From: Sporomusa ovata DSM 2662
Lineage (GTDB): Bacteria; Bacillota; Negativicutes; Sporomusales; Sporomusaceae
Assembly: GCF_000445445.1 (NCBI RefSeq)
Contig: NZ_ASXP01000001.1
Location: forward strand, 790,501 to 854,500
Direction of reading: 5' to 3'
Length of the DNA stretch: 64,000 nucleotides
The translations under genes were made by a program, and so were the position numbers. Below, piece by piece: positions 10,074 through 18,061 of the stretch; within the stretch, counting starts at the first letter, position 1, and each line of letters opens with the position of its first letter. Below the pieces are notes generated by a model. It was not told the origin of the DNA and did no database searches. It worked only from the letters and a program-made list of their open reading frames with translations.

Positions 10074-10865
10074 ATGATTATCATTGGCGAAAGAATTAAT
10101 GGTATGTTCAAAGATATCGGTTTAGCTATCCGGGAGCATGACCCAAAACCTCTACAAGAATGGGCTGTAAAACAAAAAGAAGGCGGCGCTCATTACCTTG
10201 ACGTAAACACTGGACCTAACTCCGAAGACCAAACTGTCGATCTTCCCTGGATGATTAATGTTGTAAAAGAAGTTAGTGATTTGCCGTTGGCTATTGACAC
10301 AACCAACTATGACGCTATGGAAGCTGCACTTATAGCTTACGGTAAACCTGGTGCATTAATTAACTCTATTGGCTGCGAGCAAGAAAAAATTGATCGCGTT
10401 TTCCCGATGGCTGCGAAATATCAAGCCGATGTTGTTTGCCTGTGCATTAATAAAGTTGGTATTCCTAAAAGTGCTGAAGACCGTGTAGCTATGGCTATGG
10501 AGTTTGTTGCCAATGCTGAAGCATATGGTCTGCAACCGGATAATTTGTTTATTGACCCGATTATTTTGCCAGTTAATGTGGCTCAGGAACATGGTATTGA
10601 AGCATTAGAAACTATTCGCCAAATTAAAATGATTTCCAATCCTCCTCCGAAAACCACTGTTGGACTTTCCAATATTTCACAAAAAAGTCCGCATCGTCCG
10701 CTTATTAACCGCACCTTTGCTATAATGGCTATGACTGCTGGTTTAGATTCAGCTATTTGCGATGCTAATGACGAAGCTTTAGTTGATGCTATTGCTACTG
10801 CACGTTTAATTCTTAATCAAGATATTTACTGCGACTCCTATGCTAAGGTGTTCAGACAGCGGTAA
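10074..10865 (+). CDS. acsE: Methyl-THF:corrinoid/iron-sulfur protein methyltransferase (AcsE)
   Basis: This 263-residue pterin-binding TIM-barrel enzyme moves the methyl group from methyl-THF to the cobalt of AcsCD. Diagnostic pieces are IIGERING at the start, LDVNTGP near residue 42, LAIDTTN near residue 66, and the GLSNISQ loop near residue 198 that contacts the pterin. GAGGAGG ahead of ATG 10074 supports the start. An 81-base AT-rich gap separates it from acsD. The next gene begins a new functional set (hdr-met) 35 bases downstream. Confidence 0.95.
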   Translation: MIIIGERINGMFKDIGLAIREHDPKPLQEWAVKQKEGGAHYLDVNTGPNSEDQTVDLPWMINVVKEVSDLPLAIDTTNYDAMEAALIAYGKPGALINSIGCEQEKIDRVFPMAAKYQADVVCLCINKVGIPKSAEDRVAMAMEFVANAEAYGLQPDNLFIDPIILPVNVAQEHGIEALETIRQIKMISNPPPKTTVGLSNISQKSPHRPLINRTFAIMAMTAGLDSAICDANDEALVDAIATARLILNQDIYCDSYAKVFRQR

Positions 10866-10900
10866 TATCGCTGGGTTTACGCCAGGAAAGGAGGTCAATG

Positions 10901-11491
10901 ATGTCAACAGTGAACCAACCTACTAAAGGGAAAGCTTCTTTCTGTCAGGAGATTGAGGAAAAATCGCATCAACCGATCAGTTCATGCTATCATTGCATGA
11001 AATGTGCTGGTGGCTGCCCAATAAACTTTGCTATGGATCAAAACAATTACGAGATATTGCGGATGATTCAGTTGGGAGAAAAGGATAAAGTCTATAAATC
11101 CAATACTCCCTGGCTTTGTGTTGGTTGTAAAACTTGCGCCGTAAGGTGTCCGAACGGCATTGACACTTCTAAAGTTATGGAAGCCATAAAAATGGAAACC
11201 ATTGCTGAAGATAAAATTCCGGCCAGTCACTACAATATCAAATTATTCTACGAATTGTTTCTTGATTCCATGAAAGGGTTTCCAATAATCGGCGGCGAAG
11301 GCCGGGGTTATGAACTTGGCCTCATGGGACTGTACAAATTCTGCACTGGGGACTTTTTTGCGGATATGGATCTTGGCAAGGAAATGACAAAACGCGGCAA
11401 GATGCCATTTTTGCCTCATAATGCCCTTAAGCGGCGGAAGGGTGAAATCAAGAAAATATTCCAGAGAGCAAAGGAGAAAAAAGCGCCATGA
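10901..11491 (+). CDS. hdrC: HdrC-like iron-sulfur subunit of the Hdr-MetVF complex
   Basis: This protein of about 196 residues has two [4Fe-4S] motifs: CYHCMKCAGGCP near residue 30 and CVGCKTCAVRCP near residue 72. That is the ferredoxin-like pattern of heterodisulfide reductase subunit C, which wires HdrA to HdrB. Two ATGs lie in tandem (10898 and 10901). AAAGGAGG at 10887-10894 is too close to the first, so 10901 is preferred. It overlaps hdrB by four bases (ATGA). The cluster through metF matches the Hdr/MvhD-associated methylene-THF reductase described in Moorella. Confidence 0.9.
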   Translation: MSTVNQPTKGKASFCQEIEEKSHQPISSCYHCMKCAGGCPINFAMDQNNYEILRMIQLGEKDKVYKSNTPWLCVGCKTCAVRCPNGIDTSKVMEAIKMETIAEDKIPASHYNIKLFYELFLDSMKGFPIIGGEGRGYELGLMGLYKFCTGDFFADMDLGKEMTKRGKMPFLPHNALKRRKGEIKKIFQRAKEKKAP

Positions 11492-12351
11492 AATTAGGCT
11501 ATTATCCGGGATGTTCACTTCATTCGACTGCGGCAGAATATAATATGGCCACTGAGGCTGTATTTGATGCCTTAGATATTGAATTAGCTGAACTTCCAGA
11601 ATGGAATTGCTGTGGAGCTTCCGCAGGTCACTCCACGGATCATTTTCTTGCGCTTGCTTTGCCGCTCAGAAACCTTGTCATCGCTGAAGTTGAACAGCAA
11701 AAGGAATTAGTTTTGCCTTGTGCTGCTTGCTATAACCTTGTGAAGGCTGCTGACCATTATGTGCGTGAAGGTACTCCGGAAGCTAAAGATGCTAACGAAG
11801 AACTGAAAAATATAATGGGATCGTCCTATAATGGTACAGTCCATGTTACACATCCGCTGGAAGTTATCATGAGGAAAGAGATTGTCGGTAAAGTTAAGCC
11901 TCAGGTTAAGAACCCGCTTAAGGGCCTCAAAGTTGTTCCTTATTATGGTTGTCTGCTTACAAGGCCTACTTATGTAGCCTTTGACGATGTTGAGCAACCG
12001 CAAGCTATGGATCAACTAATGAATTTAGTTGGTGCCGACGTGAAGCGGTGGTCATACAAAACGGACTGCTGCGGTGGTAGTTTGACGGTGCCACGTACAG
12101 ATGTCGTTTATGAGATAACTAAAAATTTGGTAACAGCGGCGCAACGGGCAGGAGCAGACGCAATTGTAACTGCGTGCCCTTTATGCCAGATGACTTTGGA
12201 AACCCGGCAGAAAGAAATTCAAAATCCAATACCCATATTTTTCTTCACCGAATTGTTAGGGATTAGTTTTGGACATCCTCAAGCAAAAAAATGGATGAAG
12301 AAACATATTACTGATCCCATACCGCTCTTGACATCATTGCACCTGTTGTAA
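11488..12351 (+). CDS. hdrB: HdrB-like subunit with two CCG domains
   Basis: This 287-residue protein carries two cysteine-rich CCG repeats. The first includes YYPGCS near the start, WNCCGAS and LPCAACY; the second includes YYGCLLT, KTDCCGG and TACPLCQ. In methanogens these bind the noncubane [4Fe-4S] clusters that split heterodisulfide. In acetogens no heterodisulfide is known, so the subunit probably relays electrons or has another disulfide- or quinone-type partner (inference). It is translationally coupled to hdrC and followed by a 121-base gap with a hairpin before hdrA. Confidence 0.9.
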   Translation: MKLGYYPGCSLHSTAAEYNMATEAVFDALDIELAELPEWNCCGASAGHSTDHFLALALPLRNLVIAEVEQQKELVLPCAACYNLVKAADHYVREGTPEAKDANEELKNIMGSSYNGTVHVTHPLEVIMRKEIVGKVKPQVKNPLKGLKVVPYYGCLLTRPTYVAFDDVEQPQAMDQLMNLVGADVKRWSYKTDCCGGSLTVPRTDVVYEITKNLVTAAQRAGADAIVTACPLCQMTLETRQKEIQNPIPIFFFTELLGISFGHPQAKKWMKKHITDPIPLLTSLHLL

Positions 12352-12361
12352 CCACGTTAGG

Positions 12362-12406
12362 GAAACCGGCAGAACTATTATTATATTGATAGCTATGTCC
12401 GGTTTC
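12362..12406 (+). other. Hairpin between hdrB and hdrA
   Basis: GAAACCGG at 12362-12369 pairs with CCGGTTTC at 12399-12406 around an AT-rich loop that contains a further CTAT/ATAG pairing. There is no clean T-run, so strong termination is unlikely. It lies inside an otherwise continuous operon and may be an mRNA processing or stability element. Confidence 0.5.
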
Positions 12407-12472
12407 TCTCTGGTTATATCAGCTAGGTGATGATGGCAAAATAGGATATTTTAGCGAAAGGCAGTGAGAGCC

Positions 12473-15301
12473 ATGCAAAAGGATGTGCTCGTTATTGGCG
12501 GTGGCATTGCCGGTCTGCAGGCGGCTCTGGAATTAGCTGGGGCAGGATACCCTGTTCATTTGGTAACAGATGAAGCAAATCTTGGCGGGAAATTAGTTGA
12601 TTCTTCAGAAAGCAAGCAGTCTGCTTGCGTATGGGGCGATCAGGTAAATATTTCTGCTTTGTATTTAGGTGGCAATCTTCATGCATCCAGTACGGTGTTG
12701 GGTTCACTTATTACCCGCGCCGCTAATAATCCACTTGTGCATATCTATACCAGCGCTAAGCTGGTTGAATTACAAGGGGATGTAGGTCACTTCCAGGCTA
12801 CCATCAGCGATACCAAAGCCGGCAAGCTTACCCAAAAACTTGTCGTCGGAGCGGTTATTCTGGCAGCCGGTTTCAGCATGTATGACGTTTCCCAAAAAGG
12901 CGAATTAGGATACGGGTACTATAAAAATGTTGTTACCAGCCTAGAGTTTGAACACCTCTTATCCGAAAGCCGCTATCGCTCAGATTGTATCAGACGCCCG
13001 TCAGACGGAAAATGTGCGGAAAAAATTGCTTTTATACAGTGTGTAGGTTCCCGGGATGTAGTATCCAAAGGTGAATACTGTTCAGCTATTTGCTGTATGT
13101 TTACTGCTAAAGAAGCCATACTGGCCAAAGAATTTGCTCCCAAAACTGACGTTACCGTCTACTATCTTGACTTAAGAGCATGCGGCAAAAACTTTGATAC
13201 CTTTTTATCGCGTGCGCAGGAGTTAGGCACTAAATATGTACGTACTATGATTTCTGAAGTAAAAGAAGACCCGGTAACAGAAAGATTATCAATTAACTAT
13301 GCTGCGGCTAGTAAACCGGTTAAGGAAGAATTCGATCTGGTTGTGTTGGCTGCAGGTATTCGTCCATCTGCCCGTTTAAAAGAAACTGCTGGAATATTGC
13401 AAATACCATTGAATGAGTTCGGTTTTGTTCAGGCAGATCCGCTTGATCCAGTGGTGACTAAGAAACCAGGTATTTTTTCGGTCGGTGGCAGCCAAGGGCC
13501 GCTTGATGTGCCTGAAACCATGGCATTGGCAAGTGCAGCGGCGGCGGCTACAACCAAAGCTCTTGGAAAAGGGGAAGCGCGACCAGCTCGCAAACCAGTA
13601 CCGGAGCGTGATATCAGCAAAGAACCTGTACGGGTTGGTGTATTCCTCTGTAAAGGCGGTTTAGCCGCCATGGGTGCTGATGTCAATGCGGTGATTGCTG
13701 CTGCTAAAAAACAGGCAGATGTAACTGTTGTGGAATGTGAGCAAGCAGTATGTCAGCCTGAGGCGATAGCAAAAATACAAAAACTGATTGCTACACAAGG
13801 ACTGAATCGTATTGTTGTTGCACCTTGTGTATTAAAGCATAACTTAAACCTGTTCCAAGAAACTATACAAGCTGCCGGTTTAAACCGAATGCTTGTAGAA
13901 ATGGCGGCTGTGCCCGTAAAAGCCTGGGAAGGAAAAACAGATCAGGCTACCAGTGCTGCTATGCAGGTTACTACCCGTGCAGTGAGTGATGTCAAAGCAT
14001 ATAAGCCACTTAAATGGCATGCCGAGCCTGTAGTATCCCGTGCGCTTATCGTTGGCGGCGGTGTTTCCGGTATGGCTGCTGCACTGGCATTAGCCGACCG
14101 CGGCTTTGGTTGTACTATTGTTGAAAAATCATCTGAGCTTGGTGGATATGTTCGTGATCTTACTGGTTGTTTAGAGACCAAAGAGCTTAAGCAAACCATT
14201 GATAAAATGGAAAATCAAGTTCGGAAAAATAACAAGATTGAGGTTCTAATCAATTCAGAGGTTGTTGAGTTTAGTGGTCGCCAAGGTCACTTCATTACAA
14301 CAGTTGCGACCGGAAAAACAACTAAAAAGGTTGAGCATGGAATAGTTATTCTGGCTACTGGTACTACCACCTATATTCCTTCTGAATATTTATATGGTCA
14401 GGATCAGCGTGTGATTACCGGTGTTGAGGCTATGCGTCGTTTGGCAGACGGGCGTATACCGGCTAAAGGGGAAGCTACTTACGTCTTTGTACAATGTGTT
14501 GGCTCCCGTAATGAGGAGCATAAATACTGTAGCCGTACTTGCTGCGGGGAAACGGTATTTGCGGCGACTAAGATTAAAGAGCAAAATCCTGAAGCTAAAG
14601 TGTATGTTTTGTCACGCGATATCCGCACACCAGGCTATCTTGAATTGAAATACCGCGAAGCACGTAAAGCGGGTGTAGTGTTTATTCACTATGAAGAAAC
14701 TAATAAGCCGGTATTAGTAAAAGATAGTGCTGGTAATCTCGCGATGAAAATAAATGATCCGCAGTCTGGTCTGGAGCTAAATCTAAAGCCTGATCAAGTG
14801 ATTTTGGCTGTTGCTCAAACGGCAACTCCGGAAGCAGCTCAGATTGCCGACCTCTTTAAGATCCAGGTAAATGATGATGGTTTCCTTTCAGAAACTCACT
14901 CTAATTTTGGCACAATTGCTTTCCCCGGTGGCGGTATCTTTATTACTGGAGCAGCTCATGGCCCCAAATCTGTCGTCGAATGCCTGACTCAGGCCAAAGG
15001 GGTAGCCGGACGTGCCGCTCGTATCTTAGCTCAGCCTGCGTTAATGATGGGTGGTATGGTAGCTGAAGTAGAGTGGGAAAAATGCGCAGCTTGCTTAACC
15101 TGTGTACGGACATGTCCTTATACAATTCCGCAAATTACGCGTGAGAAAAAGGAAATGGGCGCTGCTTACATTTCTCCTGCCGATTGCCGCGGCTGTGGCA
15201 TGTGTGCATCAGAATGCCCGAATAAGGCTATTTTCGTACATCATTACCAAGACGATGAGGTACTGGCCCGGGTTAAGACCGCGTTGACGGAGGTGGGTTA
15301 A
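12473..15301 (+). CDS. hdrA: Double-module HdrA flavoprotein
   Basis: This 942-residue FAD protein is the hub of the predicted Hdr-MetVF complex. It holds two HdrA-like halves. Half one starts with IGGGIAG near residue 5 and half two with VGGGVSG near residue 526. Each half has the FIQCVGSR or FVQCVGSR element followed by a Cys-rich stretch (YCSAICC; YCSRTCC). The C-terminus adds two [4Fe-4S] motifs (CAACLTCVRTCP; CRGCGMCASECP). The usual VxCxCG element appears reduced to VFLCKGG near residue 386. ATG 12473 is chosen over GTG 12464 because AAAGG at 12458-12462 fits it better. It is followed by mvhD after two bases. Confidence 0.88.
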   Translation: MQKDVLVIGGGIAGLQAALELAGAGYPVHLVTDEANLGGKLVDSSESKQSACVWGDQVNISALYLGGNLHASSTVLGSLITRAANNPLVHIYTSAKLVELQGDVGHFQATISDTKAGKLTQKLVVGAVILAAGFSMYDVSQKGELGYGYYKNVVTSLEFEHLLSESRYRSDCIRRPSDGKCAEKIAFIQCVGSRDVVSKGEYCSAICCMFTAKEAILAKEFAPKTDVTVYYLDLRACGKNFDTFLSRAQELGTKYVRTMISEVKEDPVTERLSINYAAASKPVKEEFDLVVLAAGIRPSARLKETAGILQIPLNEFGFVQADPLDPVVTKKPGIFSVGGSQGPLDVPETMALASAAAAATTKALGKGEARPARKPVPERDISKEPVRVGVFLCKGGLAAMGADVNAVIAAAKKQADVTVVECEQAVCQPEAIAKIQKLIATQGLNRIVVAPCVLKHNLNLFQETIQAAGLNRMLVEMAAVPVKAWEGKTDQATSAAMQVTTRAVSDVKAYKPLKWHAEPVVSRALIVGGGVSGMAAALALADRGFGCTIVEKSSELGGYVRDLTGCLETKELKQTIDKMENQVRKNNKIEVLINSEVVEFSGRQGHFITTVATGKTTKKVEHGIVILATGTTTYIPSEYLYGQDQRVITGVEAMRRLADGRIPAKGEATYVFVQCVGSRNEEHKYCSRTCCGETVFAATKIKEQNPEAKVYVLSRDIRTPGYLELKYREARKAGVVFIHYEETNKPVLVKDSAGNLAMKINDPQSGLELNLKPDQVILAVAQTATPEAAQIADLFKIQVNDDGFLSETHSNFGTIAFPGGGIFITGAAHGPKSVVECLTQAKGVAGRAARILAQPALMMGGMVAEVEWEKCAACLTCVRTCPYTIPQITREKKEMGAAYISPADCRGCGMCASECPNKAIFVHHYQDDEVLARVKTALTEVG

Positions 15302-15303
15302 CT

Positions 15304-15711
15304 ATGAGTGATGTTAAAGTAGTAGGATTTGTTTGTCGTATGTGCGCACTAATTAGCTCTGACCTTGGCCCACCAGCTGATGCTAGCATTACCATCGAGA
15401 CCGTCGAGTTACCTTGTGCTGGTAAAGTTGACGGCAGACTGCTGTTAGAGGCGTTTGAAAAAGGCGCTGACGCTGTATTTGTCGCTGGCTGTCCTGAGCA
15501 TGAGTGCATGAACGTGAAAGGCAGTTCACGTGCCCGGAAACGTTTGGAGCACATCAAAGAAATTTTGGATCAAGTTGGGGTTGGCGGAGAACGTCTGGTT
15601 ATGTATAATGTATCCGGAACCCATGGTCCGCGTTTCGCCCAGATCGCCCGGGATATGGCCGGACTGCTTGAAAAGTTAGGTCCGAGTCCGCTTAAGGCCC
15701 GGAAGGCCTAG
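15304..15711 (+). CDS. mvhD: MvhD-like [2Fe-2S] subunit
   Basis: This 135-residue protein resembles MvhD/FrhD, the [2Fe-2S] linker that carries electrons between a dehydrogenase and HdrA. Visible elements are FVCRMC near residue 10, LPCAGKVD near residue 37 and GCPEHEC near residue 60, the usual cysteine positions. It begins two bases after hdrA stops and ends 21 bases before metV. In this operon it would connect HdrA with MetVF or with a pyridine nucleotide partner, which is inference from order. Confidence 0.88.
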   Translation: MSDVKVVGFVCRMCALISSDLGPPADASITIETVELPCAGKVDGRLLLEAFEKGADAVFVAGCPEHECMNVKGSSRARKRLEHIKEILDQVGVGGERLVMYNVSGTHGPRFAQIARDMAGLLEKLGPSPLKARKA

Positions 15712-15732
15712 AAAGGAGACGAGTCAAGCGAT

Positions 15733-16401
15733 ATGATAGTTGCAGAAATCAAGCCGATTGAAGAAATTGCCGAGTCCATAAAAAACGCGAAAAAAGTACT
15801 GGTTGCCGGTTGCGGCGGCTGTGTTACTGTATGTCTGTCCGGTGGACAGAAAGAAACTGATATTATGGCCAGTGCTCTTCGAATGAAGATGGAAGTTGAC
15901 GGGCATCCTGTGAAAATTGAAACAGCTACCTATGAACGTCAATGTGATCCTGAATATGTGGTAAGGTTTAAAGAGCATCTCAAGGACGTAGATGTTGTTG
16001 TGTCCATGGCCTGTGGCGTTGGCGTGCAGTTCATGGCAGAAAATTATCCTGATATCATCTTTGTTCCTGGTCAAAACACTAAATTTGCTGGTGCTGCTGT
16101 TGAACACGGTATCTGGGAAGAACGCTGTATGCTGTGTGGCGAGTGTGTGCTTGCCAAGACTGGTGGCGTATGTCCTATAATCCGTTGTTCCAAGAGCCTT
16201 TTAAACGGCCCTTGTGGTGGTTCGCAAAATGGGGTATGCGAAGTCAGTAAAGATACTCCTTGCGGATGGCAGCTTATCTATGACCGCCTAAAAGGCCAAG
16301 GACGTCTGGATATGATGACAGAGGTATTACCGGCTAAAGACTGGTCGAAAAACAGAGACGGCGGTCCTCGCAAAATTGTGAGGGAGGATGTACGGTTATG
16401 A
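15733..16401 (+). CDS. metV: MetV, zinc/iron-sulfur partner of methylene-THF reductase
   Basis: This 222-residue protein is the MetV-type subunit (methylene-THF reductase C-terminal domain family) that binds MetF. The N-terminal half has GCGGCVTVC near residue 27 and a Cys at RQCDPEY near residue 75; the C-terminal half has CMLCGECV followed by CPIIRCSK and GPCGGSQNGVC. These are metal-binding patterns. MetV likely passes electrons into MetF. It overlaps metF by four bases, consistent with a tight heterodimer. Confidence 0.9.
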   Translation: MIVAEIKPIEEIAESIKNAKKVLVAGCGGCVTVCLSGGQKETDIMASALRMKMEVDGHPVKIETATYERQCDPEYVVRFKEHLKDVDVVVSMACGVGVQFMAENYPDIIFVPGQNTKFAGAAVEHGIWEERCMLCGECVLAKTGGVCPIIRCSKSLLNGPCGGSQNGVCEVSKDTPCGWQLIYDRLKGQGRLDMMTEVLPAKDWSKNRDGGPRKIVREDVRL

Positions 16402-17351
16402 GCGAAGTAGCAATTGATAAACAAGCTGTTTTAAAAACAGACAGTAAACTAGAAAAACTGTACTCTCTGGGACATTTTGTGGTGACAGGCGAACTTGGAC
16501 CACCGCAACATTCTGATGGTCATGAATTAGAGCATCATGCTGTTGAACTTAAAGACATTGTTGATGGTTTTAACCTCACAGACAATCAAACGGCTATTGT
16601 ACGGTTATCCAGTATTGCGGCAGGTGTTCATGTTCTCAAGGGCGGCGGAGTACCGATTATTCAGATGACTTGCCGGGACCGTAATCGCATTGCAATGCAA
16701 AGCGATTTACTTGGTGCCTATAGCTTAGGAATTCGCGATGTATTGTGCCTAAGCGGTGACCATCAATCCTTTGGTAACCACCCGACTTGTAAAAATGTTT
16801 ATGATGTTGACTCTGTGCAATTGATTTCCATGGTCAAAAAAATGCGTGACGAGAAAAAACTTCTGTCTGATGCTGCTATCAAGACCAATGAACCACGGTT
16901 TTTTATCGGTGCCGTAGAAAATCCGTTTGGTGATCCGTTTGAATTCCGGGCCATTCGTCTTGAAAAGAAAGTAAACGCAGGTGCTGATTTCATTCAAACA
17001 CAGGCAATATTTGATGTTGAAAAATTTGCCCGCTTCATGGAAATGGTAGTAGCCCGTGGTATTCATGAAAGAACGAAGATTACCGCAGGTATTTTGCCTG
17101 TACGTTCGGTAAAAGCGCTGCAGTACATGAAGAAAGACGTTGCTGGGATGGAAATCCCCGACAGCTTGATTGAGCGCATGAAGAAAGCAGAGGACCCGAA
17201 AAAAGAGGGTATCCAGGTTTCGATTGAATTGTGCAACCAACTCAAGAAAATTCCAGGAGTAGCTGGTATTCACATCATGCCTGTTGGCTGGGAAGCAGCC
17301 TTACCGGAAATTGTTAAAGGGGCTGGATTCTTACCAAGGCCAAAAGTATAA
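16398..17351 (+). CDS. metF: Methylenetetrahydrofolate reductase (MetF)
   Basis: This 317-residue TIM-barrel flavoprotein reduces 5,10-methylene-THF to 5-methyl-THF, the last step of the methyl branch. It has the family features GELGPP near residue 32, the LCLSGDH loop near residue 116, the GADFIQTQ strand near residue 195 and a C-terminal GVAGIHIMP strand. Start ATG overlaps the metV stop and follows GGGAGG. With hdrCBA, mvhD and metV it forms the set reported in Moorella, whose electron donor and possible bifurcation are debated. Confidence 0.95.
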   Translation: MSEVAIDKQAVLKTDSKLEKLYSLGHFVVTGELGPPQHSDGHELEHHAVELKDIVDGFNLTDNQTAIVRLSSIAAGVHVLKGGGVPIIQMTCRDRNRIAMQSDLLGAYSLGIRDVLCLSGDHQSFGNHPTCKNVYDVDSVQLISMVKKMRDEKKLLSDAAIKTNEPRFFIGAVENPFGDPFEFRAIRLEKKVNAGADFIQTQAIFDVEKFARFMEMVVARGIHERTKITAGILPVRSVKALQYMKKDVAGMEIPDSLIERMKKAEDPKKEGIQVSIELCNQLKKIPGVAGIHIMPVGWEAALPEIVKGAGFLPRPKV

Positions 17352-17418
17352 AGTTAGGGAATGTTACTTTGTAGTGAAAATATATACTTTAGGTTTTCAG
17401 ACGAAGCCGTTTCCTAGT

Positions 17419-17450
17419 AGTGGGGTCAGCTGAAACCAGCTGACCTCACT
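17419..17450 (+). terminator. Perfect 14-bp hairpin after metF
   Basis: Bases 17419-17432 pair with 17437-17450 (one G-U) around the loop AAAC. An AT-rich stretch follows, but not a clean T-run. It lies 68 bases after the metF stop and 75 bases before the next gene, so it probably marks the end of the acs-hdr-met transcript or a processing point. Confidence 0.6.
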
Positions 17451-17524
17451 AAATATTTATATTCTATTGTATATACAACTAAATATGAGGCGTAAGATAC
17501 TGGGAATTACGAGGAGGTAGAATT

Positions 17525-18061
17525 ATGTGTAATTCGTGCGAAAAAGAGCTCGAAACAAAATTTCCCGCCGATAAAATAGATTTGACATTGCTCGAACCCG
17601 TATTCAAAGAATATGCGGGTAAAGCCGGCAGTATTATCGGGATACTGCAAAAAACTCAGGAAATTTATGGATATTTGCCATTAGCCGCATTGCAGGCAAT
17701 AGCAGATAATACTGATAATAAACGGGCCAAGATTTATGGGATAGCGACCTTTTATTCGCAGTTTAGGTTAAATCCAGTCGGCAAATATGTTATCCTGCAG
17801 TGTCAGGGTACAGCCTGCCATGTACTTGGTTCTAAGGCGATAGGCAGTGCTATTTGCGACGAACTTGGTATTACTCCCGGCCAAACAACTGCTGATGGAT
17901 TATTTACCCTGGAGGATGTTGCTTGTTTAGGGTGCTGCAGCTTGGCACCGGTAATTATGATCAATGGTGAAGCTTATGGCAAACTTACGCCAACTAGCGT
18001 AAGAAAGATTTTGCAGGATATAGCAGAAGCCGAGAAAGGCGGTGTTGTAAGTGAAGGTTAG
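17525..18061 (+). CDS. stnA: NuoE-like [2Fe-2S] subunit of Stn transhydrogenase (StnA)
   Basis: This 178-residue thioredoxin-fold ferredoxin belongs to the NuoE/HydC family. The [2Fe-2S] ligands lie in CQGTACHV near residue 95 and in CLGCCSLAPV near residue 138. GGAGG precedes ATG 17525. It overlaps stnB by 11 bases. A NuoE-NuoF pair followed by a large NADPH-type fusion protein is the arrangement of the Sporomusa-type Nfn (Stn) complex. That order separates it from the hydrogenase copy at 41584. Confidence 0.85.
   Translation: MCNSCEKELETKFPADKIDLTLLEPVFKEYAGKAGSIIGILQKTQEIYGYLPLAALQAIADNTDNKRAKIYGIATFYSQFRLNPVGKYVILQCQGTACHVLGSKAIGSAICDELGITPGQTTADGLFTLEDVACLGCCSLAPVIMINGEAYGKLTPTSVRKILQDIAEAEKGGVVSEG

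Noticed and set aside
17419..17450. Operator palindrome for the stn operon
   Set aside because: The 14-bp arms with a 4-base loop look like an RNA hairpin after metF; no known regulator motif matches.
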